DNA of 64,000 nucleotides from Pseudomonas sp. LS-2. Its GTDB lineage: Bacteria; Pseudomonadota; Gammaproteobacteria; Pseudomonadales; Pseudomonadaceae. The position numbers and the translations under genes are program-made. The stretch lies in NCBI RefSeq assembly GCF_003605735.1, contig NZ_QXTJ01000002.1, positions 137,075 through 201,074 of the forward strand. Reading direction: 5' to 3'. The notes under the pieces were generated by a model. That model did no database searches. It was not told the origin of the DNA and saw only the letters and a program-made list of their open reading frames with translations. How positions within the stretch are numbered: the stretch's first letter is position 1; each line of letters opens with the position of its first letter. Of the stretch, positions 27,434 through 36,400 are shown one piece after another.

Positions 27434-27691
27434 CTAATGTGTACTCAGCTTCACGATCATTCCGGCACCGGCATCTTTCGCATGTCGAAGCACCTTGCTC
27501 TCTGCCACCTGAACTCCTTTAGCAAGCTCGATGAGCAACGTGGCCTCGGCATCCAATCCTGCCTCAGCCAATCGCACCGCCATTGATAAGAGCGACGTAG
27601 AAGAGTTTTTCAGGGTGATCGCTACCTCACGCATGCTACGGATGAGTTCTGCCGTTGGAACGTTGGTAACGCCAAGTTTTTTCAAAGTCAT
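27434..27691 (-). CDS. Small hypothetical protein (85 aa)
   Basis: 85-aa predicted all-helical protein: MTLKKLGVTNVPTAELIRSM, a Ser-rich central turn, then RLAEAGLDAEATLLIELAKG. No family recognised. It stands alone in the AT-rich island on the same strand as the RelA/SpoT-like gene but about 500 bp before it. The ribosome-binding site is weak. Codon use and composition of the translated protein look genuine; function unknown. Confidence 0.5.
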   Translation of the reverse strand: MTLKKLGVTNVPTAELIRSMREVAITLKNSSTSLLSMAVRLAEAGLDAEATLLIELAKGVQVAESKVLRHAKDAGAGMIVKLSTH

Positions 27692-28384
27692 GATCCATGA
27701 AGCGCTGAAGGCCTTCGGTTGACGACATTCGGATGATAACCCGCCTTGGAGCGAGTCAATTTTTTGTACCGCGCCTTAATGAGTTGATGACGCGCTGAGT
27801 CGGTACGACTCATTTAGGGAAACTGTTTTGATCGTACAGGTACGGCTAAGTCAGCCGTTTAATCAGCTTAGCTACAGAGCCCACCCTAGCTCGTTTTTCG
27901 CAACTTTTTCTCTACTCAATTATTATGATCCATGAATATAGCAATTTGACCAATAAACTTTCTAATTAGCATCTATAAATTTTAATAATGGTGGTTGCTC
28001 TGTGGGATTCTCCGTTGCGTTTTGGGAGTAGGAAAGAGTTTTCGCTAAGGCTGTCCGCTGGCGCGTTTTTAACCGTTTTTAAATTAGTGAAGCTGTCAAT
28101 GTAGGTATTTTCAGCTTTGCAATGAAAGTGTTTATCCGAAACGTGTGGTTAAGCTGTCCATTAGGGACGAGTACGATGGATGCAACATTGTCTGACCTAC
28201 CAAAAACCTTTAAGTCTTTTAGTTAAATCGGCTTTGCAGGGTAAACGTTGGTATAGGTTGACCCTTACTGTTGATGAGTAGAGATTTAACAGGCGGTCGG
28301 CTGCACAGCAGGATTGATTGCTGTAGCTAAAAGGCAGGATCTTTTGGGTTGGACTTTATACTATTGATATTGAGGCTATAGCTT
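27692..28384. other. Long AT-rich non-coding stretch
   Basis: About 690 bp of AT-rich sequence with A/T runs near 27900-28010 and 28060-28130, no credible gene on either strand. It ends in the promoter region of the SDR, with GATATTGAGG before its ATG. No inverted-repeat ends or target duplications were found, so a specific mobile element cannot be named. Confidence 0.5.
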
Positions 28385-29146
28385 ATGAAGGTTACGGATA
28401 ATACTATTTTCATCACTGGTGGCGGCTCGGGTATCGGTCGCGGATTGGCTGAAGCTTTCCACAAGTTAGGCAATAAAGTCATCATTGCTGGTCGCCGTAA
28501 AGCACTGCTGGATGAGGTAATCGCCGCTAATCCGGGAATGGATGCGGTTGAGCTTGATATCAACGATCCCAGCAACATTGCCCATGTTGCCAAAGATCTG
28601 ATCAAACGCTATCCAACGCTCAATGTATTGATCAATAACGCGGGAATCATGCCGTTCGACGACCCAGCTTCAACTATCGATGAAGCCACAATGCTGGGTA
28701 CGATCACGACCAATCTGTATGGTCCGATCCGTATGACGTCTGCGCTGATCGAGCATCTCAAGTCTCAACCCCGTTCCGTTATCATCAATAATTCTTCGGT
28801 ACTGGCTTTCGTTCCGTTGGCAGGTAACGCTGTTTATTCGGCAACCAAAGCAGCGCTGCATTCGTACTCACTGTCTCAGCGATTTGCGCTGCGTGACTCT
28901 ACTGTGACCGTGCAAGAGATCGCGCCACCTTGGGTTAACACTGACCTGATTCACAAAGGTGATGACCCACGTGCTATGCCGCTAGACGCGTTTATCGAGG
29001 AAACCATGGCAGGGCTGGCGACCGATACTCCGGAAGTCATCGTCGAAGCCATTCGACCGTTTCGTGACAACCCTGGGTCGCAGGAGCACGCAATTGTCCA
29101 TGGCTTCAATCAGTCACTGGTGGAAAACCCTATCCCGGTAGCTTGA
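28385..29146 (+). CDS. Short-chain dehydrogenase/reductase (DltE-like)
   Basis: 253-aa classical SDR. Cofactor motif FITGGGSGIGRGLAEAF (9-25), NNAG (about 85), catalytic Ser in INNSSVLAF and the Y-S-A-T-K active-site tyrosine/lysine. The C-terminus EEIxxAIRPFRDNPGSQEH-like stretch fits the DltE-type SDR group. Substrate unknown. GAGG precedes the ATG. It lies at the right edge of the AT-rich island and ends in a strong terminator. Confidence 0.9.
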   Translation: MKVTDNTIFITGGGSGIGRGLAEAFHKLGNKVIIAGRRKALLDEVIAANPGMDAVELDINDPSNIAHVAKDLIKRYPTLNVLINNAGIMPFDDPASTIDEATMLGTITTNLYGPIRMTSALIEHLKSQPRSVIINNSSVLAFVPLAGNAVYSATKAALHSYSLSQRFALRDSTVTVQEIAPPWVNTDLIHKGDDPRAMPLDAFIEETMAGLATDTPEVIVEAIRPFRDNPGSQEHAIVHGFNQSLVENPIPVA

Positions 29147-29166
29147 AGTACCTCTCACCTACCGAA

Positions 29167-29197
29167 AAATGCCAGACCTCATGTCTGGCATTTTTTT
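29167..29197 (+). terminator. Rho-independent terminator after SDR
   Basis: AAATGCCAGAC (29167-29177) pairs over 11 bp with GTCTGGCATTT (29183-29193), five-base loop, then a run of T. It terminates the SDR transcript and, with A-rich flank on the other side, may also stop the converging E1/E2 operon. Confidence 0.9.
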
Positions 29198-29306
29198 GTC
29201 TCAAGAAGCTATGGAGAACGAACTTCGCTTGCGCGAAGTCCATTCTTTTCGCTGTCACACGTGCGTTGTCCGTTGATCACCCTTTAAAATTTGAGATCCT
29301 AAGCGT

Positions 29307-30587
29307 TCAAATCGCAACTCGCCGAAAATCTTCCAGTACGCTCTTAAGGTAGGCAAGAAACCGACCTGCCTCAGCGCCGTCGACTACTCTGTGATCCCAA
29401 GAAAGTGACAAGGGCATGATGAGTCTTGGTACCACCGCTGCGGACTTCGTATCCCACACCGGTTGGAGCCTTGCTTTCCCAACCCCGAGAATACCGACCT
29501 CTGGCGCATTGATAATCGGGGTAAAGTAAGTACCGCCGATACCCCCCAACGATGAAATGGTGAAGCTCCCACCCTGCATTTGTTCGGGCTTCAGCTTTCC
29601 TTCGCGTGCCAGCGCGGACAGCGCCGACATCTCGCTTGCAATGTCTTGCACCCCTTTCTGGTCGACGTCTCGCACAACCGGCACTACCAACCCGTTGGGG
29701 GTGTCCGCTGCAAAGCCGATGTGAAAGTAATTTTTCAGAACGAGTTCCTGACCTTCGGTCAGCGATGCGTTGAAGTAAGGAAAGCGTTTTAAGGCCACAG
29801 CAGACGCCTTCGCTATGAACGCCAACAACGTGATTTTGGTACCTTTGTTTGAAGAGTCTTGATTGAGGGCCTGGCGCAGTTCTTCCAGATTCGTGACGTC
29901 AACGTCATCGTGATTGGTGACATGGGGAATACGTACCCAGTTGCGATGCAAATTGGCGCCTGAAATCCTTTTGATTCTGGGCAGTGGCTCTCGGGTAACG
30001 GGCCCGAATTTGCTGAAGTCGATATCCGGCCAAGCAAGGAGATCCAGTCCATCGCCCGATGACCGCGGCTGCTGCATACGACTTTTCACATAGCTCAAAA
30101 CGTCCGCGCGGGTCACTCGACCGCGCTGACCAGTACCCGCGACTTCGCGGATATCGATGCCTGTTTCCCGAGCAAATTTGCGTACTGCGGGCCCAGCATG
30201 GCCAATGCCTGACACGGCAGCGGGGTCTGCGCTCTGGGAAGCGTCTACAACAGGCGCCAAGGTCAGTGGCATCTGAGGTGGGAGGCTGACGGCAGGTGCT
30301 GGTGGCTTCTCGGGCTCAGGCTCTTGCGGTGTGACTTGCGAGGATGCCACCGCCGTTTCTAGCATGAGCAGCAATGATCCGCTGGATACTTTGTCACCCA
30401 GCCCCACATCCAACTTGTGCACCACTCCCGCAGCAGGTGCGGGGATATCTATGAGCGCCTTATCTGACTCCAGAGAAATCAGCGGCTGATCCTTTTCAAT
30501 ACGATCACCAACTTTGATCTGTATTTCTACGACGGGCACATCTTTGAAGTCGCCGATGTCGGGCACGACTACCTGAATGACGGACAT
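29307..30587 (-). CDS. aceF: Dihydrolipoyl acyltransferase E2 (pyruvate-type)
   Basis: 426-aa E2 component of a 2-oxoacid dehydrogenase complex. One N-terminal lipoyl domain with the lipoylated Lys43 in LESDKALIDIP, a Pro/Ala linker (85-115), peripheral-subunit-binding domain about 130-168 (GPAVRKFARETGIDIREVAG), and the catalytic domain with SWDHRVVDGAEAG near 394-407. It transfers the acyl group to CoA. A single lipoyl domain and short length distinguish it from the multi-lipoyl housekeeping E2 of gammaproteobacteria. The gene follows the E1 gene by 31 bp; no E3 gene is nearby, so it must borrow lipoamide dehydrogenase. Confidence 0.93.
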   Translation of the reverse strand: MSVIQVVVPDIGDFKDVPVVEIQIKVGDRIEKDQPLISLESDKALIDIPAPAAGVVHKLDVGLGDKVSSGSLLLMLETAVASSQVTPQEPEPEKPPAPAVSLPPQMPLTLAPVVDASQSADPAAVSGIGHAGPAVRKFARETGIDIREVAGTGQRGRVTRADVLSYVKSRMQQPRSSGDGLDLLAWPDIDFSKFGPVTREPLPRIKRISGANLHRNWVRIPHVTNHDDVDVTNLEELRQALNQDSSNKGTKITLLAFIAKASAVALKRFPYFNASLTEGQELVLKNYFHIGFAADTPNGLVVPVVRDVDQKGVQDIASEMSALSALAREGKLKPEQMQGGSFTISSLGGIGGTYFTPIINAPEVGILGVGKARLQPVWDTKSAAVVPRLIMPLSLSWDHRVVDGAEAGRFLAYLKSVLEDFRRVAI

Positions 30588-30618
30588 GTTCTATTCCTAA
30601 CCAGAATTTTGAGTGGAT

Positions 30619-33312
30619 TCAGCACTGCCAGGACGCCGGTCGGGCAGGATCCCCGTGGTATCTGTCAATCGCCTCGCGCCAAACCGAACGTTCAATCACA
30701 CCGTCATCTGCCAGACCTTTAAGAGCCGCGATTACGATAGACTGGCGATCCACTTCAAAAAACTCTCGCAGCGCCTGCCGTGTATCACTGCGTCCGAAGC
30801 CGTCAGTTCCAAGGGTGACGTAGCGGTTGGGTACAAAGCCTCGGATCAATTCAGGCAAGGCTCGGACATAGTCCGTCGCAGCAATGACGGGCCCTTTGAA
30901 GCCTGCCAACTGCCGCTGGATGTATGAGGCTTCAGTCGCGCCACCAAGGCGCTCGGTCCGCTCGCGATCAAGCCCTTCGCGTTGTAGCTGCGTATAACTG
31001 GTGACGCTCCAGACCGCCGCTTCGATCTTCCAATCCTGTGCGAGTAGCTGCTGGGCCGCCAGCACCTCGCCCAGAATGGCCCCCGAGCCCAACAACTGAA
31101 CTTGGGCCTGCTGAGTGCCGTTAAATCGGTACATGCCGGCCAGCACACCCTCGCGCACCTCATGACTGCGGTCTTCTGGAATTGAAGGCTGTGAGGTGTT
31201 TTCATTCATGACTGTGAGGTAGTAAAAGACATCTTGCTGCCGTTCGCCCATCTCACGCATCCCTTCGTCGAGAATGATGGCGACCTCGTAAGCGAAAGCT
31301 GGGTCATAAGCGCGGCAATTTGGAATGGTGGATGCCGTGACATGGCTGGTGCCGTCCTGGTGCTGCAAGCCTTCACCACCCAGCGTTGTCTTTCCTGAGG
31401 TTGCGCCTATCAGGAACCCTCGCGCACGCTGATCCGCAGCAGCCCAGATGATGTCCCCTACGCGTTGGAAGCCGAACATCGAGTAGTAGATGTAGAACGG
31501 CAGCATAGGCAGATCATGCACGCTATAAGACGTAGCGGCCGCGATCCAGGAAGAAAGGGCTCCAGCTTCGGAGATGCCTTCCTCTAAGATCTGCCCATCA
31601 GTCGCTTCCCTGTAGTAGAGCACCGATCCCAAATCCTCAGGCTCGTAGAGCTGACCCGATGGGGAGTAGATACCGATCTGGCGGAACATGTTTGCCATCC
31701 CGAAAGTACGTGCCTCGTCGGCAACGATCGGAACTATCCGAGACCCCAGCGCTTTGTCTTTCAGAAGTGCGGTAAACATACGCACCAGCGCCATGGTGGT
31801 GGACATCTCCTTACCTTCGGCCGCCATCGCGAATTGCCCCCAGACATCGATATCCGGGATGGTTAGAGCGGTCGTGGAGGCTTGACGGCGTCGCGGCAAA
31901 TATCCTCCCAATGCTTGGCGTTGTGCGTGCAGATATTTCATTTCAGGACTGTCGTCGGCGGGGCGGTAAAAAGCCAGTTGCTCGACTTCTTGATCACTGA
32001 GTGGGACCCGGAACCGGTCCCGGAAACCTTTGAGGTCTTCGGTCTCGAGTTTTTTCTGCTGGTGGGTCGTCATACGGCCTTGGCCGGTAACGCCCATGCC
32101 ATACCCCTTCATGGTTTTGGCAAGGATCACTGTTGGTTGACCCTTATGCTGCCGGGCTGAAGCATAGGCGGCGTGTAGCTTGCGCACGTCATGTCCACCG
32201 CGCCGAAGGACATCAATGTCGCTATCGCTGAGATGCGCAGCAAGGGCGGCCAGTTCAGGATTCTGAGCAAAGAAACGCTCGCGATTGTATTGGCCGTCAT
32301 TGGCGGAGAACGTTTGGAATTGCCCGTCTACCGTGTTCGCGAAAGCGCGGAGCAACGCGTTGCCCTTGTCGCGGGCAAACAGCGGATCCCAATCGGAACC
32401 CCATATGACTTTGATGACATTCCAGCCAGCTCCCTCAAAGAGCGCTTCAAGTTCGTCAATGATTCGCCCGTTGCCGCGTACTGGCCCATCAAGGCGTTGC
32501 AGGTTGCAGTTGATGACGAAGGTCAGATTGTCCAACCGCTCCCGGGCAGCCAGTGACAAAGCGCCGATCGACTCGGGTTCGTCCATTTCTCCATCGCCAA
32601 AAAAACCCCAAACGTGCCGCTCGGAAGCTTCGAGTAATTGGCGGTCCTGCAGATAGCGCATGAAGCGTGCTTGGAAGATCGAATTGATTGGACCAATGCC
32701 CATCGAACCGGTGGGAAATTGCCAGAAATCTGGCATCAGCCAAGGGTGTGGATAGGAGCACAGACCAGGACCTCTAATCTCCTGACGGTAATGCTCTAGC
32801 TGGTTCTGGCTCAGGTGCCCCTCAAGGTAGGCCCGTGCGTAAACGCCAGGAGATGAATGGGGCTGGAAGAAAACCAGATCGCCTTTGGAGTCCTCAGAGT
32901 CGGCTTTGAAAAAATGGTTGAATCCCACTTCGAACAGGTCGGCTGCGGAAGCGTAACTGGCGATGTGTCCGCCTAGCTCGCCATACGCACGGTTGGCTCG
33001 GACTACCATGGCCAACGCGTTCCAGCGCAGCGCACCGCTCAGCTTCTCTTCCAATTCAAGATTGCCAGGATAAGGAGACTGGTGTTCGACGCTGATCGTG
33101 TTTTGGTATGGCGTTACGCGCGTGCGTGTCGACTTCACGCCGCGGGACGAAGCAAACTCGGCCAGCCTGTCAAACAAAAACTGAGCACGATCTGCGCCTG
33201 CTTCTCTCGCAACGGAGTCGAGTGCTTCAAGCCATTCGCCGGTTTCAAGTGGGTCAGCATCCAGCTGAACGGTGTCTACGCTGAAGCGTGACGCGGGTGG
33301 GAGATTAGTCAT
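30619..33312 (-). CDS. aceE: Homodimeric E1 of a pyruvate-type dehydrogenase complex
   Basis: 897-aa thiamine-diphosphate-dependent E1. FFGDGEMDEPESIGALSLAA with GDG at 239-241 and NCN at 268-270 is the cofactor-binding fold; HLSQNQLEHYRQE and the GQGRMTTHQQKKL segment are characteristic of AceE. GGAGGA precedes the ATG. It decarboxylates a 2-oxoacid and passes the acyl group to the E2 lipoyl arm. As an accessory copy under a LysR gene it could serve pyruvate or 2-oxobutyrate (the MdeB enzyme of P. putida is a related E1 for 2-oxobutyrate); the substrate cannot be settled here. Confidence 0.93.
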   Translation of the reverse strand: MTNLPPASRFSVDTVQLDADPLETGEWLEALDSVAREAGADRAQFLFDRLAEFASSRGVKSTRTRVTPYQNTISVEHQSPYPGNLELEEKLSGALRWNALAMVVRANRAYGELGGHIASYASAADLFEVGFNHFFKADSEDSKGDLVFFQPHSSPGVYARAYLEGHLSQNQLEHYRQEIRGPGLCSYPHPWLMPDFWQFPTGSMGIGPINSIFQARFMRYLQDRQLLEASERHVWGFFGDGEMDEPESIGALSLAARERLDNLTFVINCNLQRLDGPVRGNGRIIDELEALFEGAGWNVIKVIWGSDWDPLFARDKGNALLRAFANTVDGQFQTFSANDGQYNRERFFAQNPELAALAAHLSDSDIDVLRRGGHDVRKLHAAYASARQHKGQPTVILAKTMKGYGMGVTGQGRMTTHQQKKLETEDLKGFRDRFRVPLSDQEVEQLAFYRPADDSPEMKYLHAQRQALGGYLPRRRQASTTALTIPDIDVWGQFAMAAEGKEMSTTMALVRMFTALLKDKALGSRIVPIVADEARTFGMANMFRQIGIYSPSGQLYEPEDLGSVLYYREATDGQILEEGISEAGALSSWIAAATSYSVHDLPMLPFYIYYSMFGFQRVGDIIWAAADQRARGFLIGATSGKTTLGGEGLQHQDGTSHVTASTIPNCRAYDPAFAYEVAIILDEGMREMGERQQDVFYYLTVMNENTSQPSIPEDRSHEVREGVLAGMYRFNGTQQAQVQLLGSGAILGEVLAAQQLLAQDWKIEAAVWSVTSYTQLQREGLDRERTERLGGATEASYIQRQLAGFKGPVIAATDYVRALPELIRGFVPNRYVTLGTDGFGRSDTRQALREFFEVDRQSIVIAALKGLADDGVIERSVWREAIDRYHGDPARPASWQC

Positions 33313-33527
33313 TTCTGTCCTCCGACATGTGAGAACAAAAGGCTATCGATTACTCAGGAGAATTTTTCTCTGTTGTCAGGCCTCAGAAGCATCTCAAGCA
33401 GCCATGTATCCACTGAAAACATCTCCTTTTCAGAATTATTACCTTCAAACAAAGCTCTTCCTCCTTTGGTCGAGCATCCCCCGACGCTCCACATCTTGGG
33501 CAGGGGCTAGGATTGAAATGATGCTAT

Positions 33528-34499
33528 CTAGCTTGGCTCGTTCGCGTCGCAAAACAAGGTGCTCACTAATGCAGGATTGGATGCACCTCCTATGTGTACT
33601 TCTTGGGCAGCTTGAGCGAAGCGTTCGCGTAGAAAATCCAGCAAGGCCCTGACTCTCGCTGGAAGATATCGGTTGCGCGGGTACAAGGCGTGCAGCGGAC
33701 TTTCGGCCGTTTGCCAGTCAGGCATGACCAGGCTCAGTCGTCCTGCATAAAGGTCAGCGCTTACGTCCCAGATCGATTTGAGCACGATTCCGTGACCATC
33801 GATGGCCCATTGGCGAGCCAAAGCGCCGTCGTTGGTCTCGCGAGCGAACTCCATCGGCACTTTGAATATTGAAGTTTCGTTGCCACGTAGTAGGTGCCAC
33901 TCGCTGGACCAGCCATTTTGGCTGGCGACAATGTGATCAAAGTCGGCCAACTGATCGGGGTGGCTAGGCATACCTTTGCGCTTGAGATAGCTGGGAGCGG
34001 CGCAAAGCACACGACGGTTCGCCGCCAGCGGTCGCGCGACGAGGGAGCTGGCCGGAGGAACACCAAATCGAATCATCAGATCCACATCATCGGCAATGAG
34101 ATGGGACAGTGAGTCGGAAAGAATCAAGGCCGGTACTACCTGTGGGTAAAGGGCCATGAACTCGTCGAGCCAAGCGTTCAACACATGGCGGCCGAAGTCA
34201 GAAGTGGCGGAGATGCGTATTTTGCCTCGGATTTCTTTCTTCTCAACCGACAACGCCGCCCGAGCATCGTCTAGCGCTTGCAAGGCTTGGCGGCAATACT
34301 GCAAGTAGATTCGCCCCTCGTCAGTCAGGCGCAGCTGACGCGTGGTACGTTCAAATAACCGAGTGGCGAGCGAAGACTCCAGCTTGAGCAAGCGCGCGCT
34401 AGCGGCTGCGGGTGACAGCCCTAATTTGCGACCTGCCGCGGAAATACCCCCGGTTTGTTCAGCTTCGACGAATAATCGAATAGCTTCCAAGTTATCCAT
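33528..34499 (-). CDS. LysR-family regulator upstream of E1/E2 operon
   Basis: 323-aa LysR regulator of the DsdC/CrgA-like subgroup: HTH in MDNLEAIRLFVEAEQTGGIS, then AAGRKLGLSPAAASARLLKL; effector domain begins GKIRISATSDFGRHVLNAWL. The C-terminal 20 residues extend beyond the usual end. It lies 215 bp upstream of the E1 gene in the same orientation and is the obvious candidate to control that operon (inference). Confidence 0.92.
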   Translation of the reverse strand: MDNLEAIRLFVEAEQTGGISAAGRKLGLSPAAASARLLKLESSLATRLFERTTRQLRLTDEGRIYLQYCRQALQALDDARAALSVEKKEIRGKIRISATSDFGRHVLNAWLDEFMALYPQVVPALILSDSLSHLIADDVDLMIRFGVPPASSLVARPLAANRRVLCAAPSYLKRKGMPSHPDQLADFDHIVASQNGWSSEWHLLRGNETSIFKVPMEFARETNDGALARQWAIDGHGIVLKSIWDVSADLYAGRLSLVMPDWQTAESPLHALYPRNRYLPARVRALLDFLRERFAQAAQEVHIGGASNPALVSTLFCDANEPS

Positions 34500-34758
34500 A
34501 ATTCTTCCGGTTTTTTTGAAGATCCATCAATGACCAGCCCAGTTATCAAAGCTGATTGCCTAACGCACACTGGCTATCTCAAGCATCACTGGCTGAAGAA
34601 ATTTCTGCCTTGAAGCCTGCCTCACTGTGTTCACGCCCAACCGCTTTGATGTTGTGTCAGAACGTCATAGGCATCGGCACGGTTGGAAGAGCATGAAGCA
34701 GCGCTCATAGAAGCACTGCTGGAGGACAGCAACTACCCACCAATACCGGAGGAAATCC

Positions 34759-35301
34759 ATGCGTCCGTTCATTCCAGGCCTCTTCGCCGCAGTTGTCATC
34801 GCTAGTACATTGAGCCATGCCGCAGTAGCGGCCGAGCCTGCTTTGATCACCCCAAAGGTTCTCATCGCGGATCATGGTGTAACGCCTGAGCAGATCCAGG
34901 CACAGACGTTGGCAGCTAGACGCTACGCGACATTCTGGGCGTCAGGTGATCCAGCTCTGGCGCGCGAGGCGCTGGCCTCCGATTTCATGGATCGAGCGCT
35001 ACCACCAGGGCGTCCTCAGGGTATCTCTGGTCCTCTCGCGGCCTCTCAGGCGTTCCATGCCGCAGTGCCGGACCTTGGCTGCGAGGTCCAGCAGATGATC
35101 GTCAGTGGCGACCGGGTCGTCTCCCATTTGCGTTTTACGGGACACTTCACCGGCACCTTCAATGGGGTGAAAGGCAAAGGCCAAACTGTCAACTTCATTG
35201 CCACCGACATCTATCGCATAGCCGATGGCCGAATTGCCGAGAACTGGCACCTGGAAGACAACCTCACGTTTCTACAGCAGATCGACGCAATCGCTCATTG
35301 A
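34759..35301 (+). CDS. Exported SnoaL-like / ester-cyclase-fold protein
   Basis: 180-aa protein with a clear signal peptide (RPFIPGLFAAVVIASTLSHA, cleavage after AVA-A) and a SnoaL-like alpha+beta barrel: RRYATFWASGDPALAREALA, the VSGDRVVSHLRFTGHFTG strand pair and NFIATDIYRIADGRIAENWH. The WHLEDN end is typical of polyketide-cyclase-like or lactonase-like members. GGAGGAAAT precedes the ATG. Being exported, it may act on an extracellular or periplasmic small molecule. Convergent with the AraC-type gene. Confidence 0.87.
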   Translation: MRPFIPGLFAAVVIASTLSHAAVAAEPALITPKVLIADHGVTPEQIQAQTLAARRYATFWASGDPALAREALASDFMDRALPPGRPQGISGPLAASQAFHAAVPDLGCEVQQMIVSGDRVVSHLRFTGHFTGTFNGVKGKGQTVNFIATDIYRIADGRIAENWHLEDNLTFLQQIDAIAH

Positions 35302-35364
35302 TTACCGCGATCCGCTGAGCTGTGAGCGCTGTGACGCTCACAGCTCATGACCCCTTCAAAGTTC

Positions 35365-36303
35365 TTATGCGGACCGATCAACCGTGTCACTGTTCCCCGT
35401 TTCTCTATAGCGCTTAGGGGACATCCCGGTCAGGCGTTTGAAGGCATTGCTGAAGGCGCTTTCAGAGGCGTACCCAAAACGCGGGGCGATCTGGGACAGC
35501 GTCAGTCTTTCCTCAAGCAAAGCCTTTCTGGCCAACCGCATACGCCACCCCGTTACGTAGACAAGCGCTGAAACCCCGGCTACCTGTTTGAAATATGCAG
35601 AAAAAGATGCCCTAGACATAGCGCTGGCGGCAGCAAGTTCGCCGAGCCGCCATGTACGCGATGGATCGCAATGGATCAAGCTAAGTGCAGGTGCTAGGCG
35701 CTTATCACACGCGGCTTTCAACAATCCTGGTGTGACGCTTGGAGCTTCTTCGAGGTGGGATCTGAGTATCTGGATGAAAATCAATTCAGCCAACTGGGAC
35801 GAGATGGCCGTGGCACCAGGACGCTGCTCCCGTCTCTCCTTCATCAACTGCTCAAGAAGCCAGTGCACCGTCGTTGCTGTCGTGGAGTTTTTACTCAGGT
35901 GAAGGTATGGCGGAAGTGATCCCAAGAATAAATCTGCTCCGGCATGCGCCAACGAGATATTCCCTCCGATCATGAAAAAATCATCGCCATCGCCCAATTG
36001 CGATACGGCCCCTGAGCGCTTGTTGATCAAATCATCCAGCCGGGTGCGAGGAGCCTCTAGATCACTGGCGATGACCAGCGCCCTCGGCGCCGTTAGCAGC
36101 AGCACCTCCCCGCTTTGAATCAGCAATGGCTGAGTCTTGCCTTCGAGCTTGATCCAGCATTTCCCTTTCGCCACCCCCCAAAACTTCACGCCATCCGGAG
36201 CGGGGATTTCAAGCCCCCATGCGCCACCAGCGACTAGACCGCCCGAGCCGAGTGCTTTTGCTGTGATGAGCTGAATCAACTCGGAAAATGGGTCAGCGTT
36301 CAT
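35365..36303 (-). CDS. AraC-family regulator, divergent to SDR
   Basis: 312-aa regulator. N-terminal cupin-like sensor (residues about 5-170, with WGVAKGKCWIKLEG and SGEVLLLTAPRA) of the AraC cupin_6 kind, and a C-terminal double HTH (RTWRLGELAAASAMSRASFS, then AYFKQVAGVSALVYVTGWRM and the second helix LSQIAPRFGYASESAFSNAF with GMSPKRYRE). I start at the ATG giving MNADPFSELIQLITAKALGS; longer in-frame starts overlap the divergent SDR. The SDR starts 97 bp away on the other strand and is its probable target, a layout common for this AraC subgroup. Confidence 0.9.
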   Translation of the reverse strand: MNADPFSELIQLITAKALGSGGLVAGGAWGLEIPAPDGVKFWGVAKGKCWIKLEGKTQPLLIQSGEVLLLTAPRALVIASDLEAPRTRLDDLINKRSGAVSQLGDGDDFFMIGGNISLAHAGADLFLGSLPPYLHLSKNSTTATTVHWLLEQLMKERREQRPGATAISSQLAELIFIQILRSHLEEAPSVTPGLLKAACDKRLAPALSLIHCDPSRTWRLGELAAASAMSRASFSAYFKQVAGVSALVYVTGWRMRLARKALLEERLTLSQIAPRFGYASESAFSNAFKRLTGMSPKRYRETGNSDTVDRSA

Positions 36304-36400
36304 TTTGGACGATGGCTCATGAAGTATGGACTGTTGCGCATTAGGAATCTCCAAGCCGTCCCGTAGCATTGGGGTTCTACAATCGTAACGAGTATCTGTG

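Noticed and set aside
27692..28384. Possible mobile-element remnant or RNA gene in the AT-rich stretch
   Set aside because: No inverted repeats, integrase, tRNA fold or target duplication could be found by eye.
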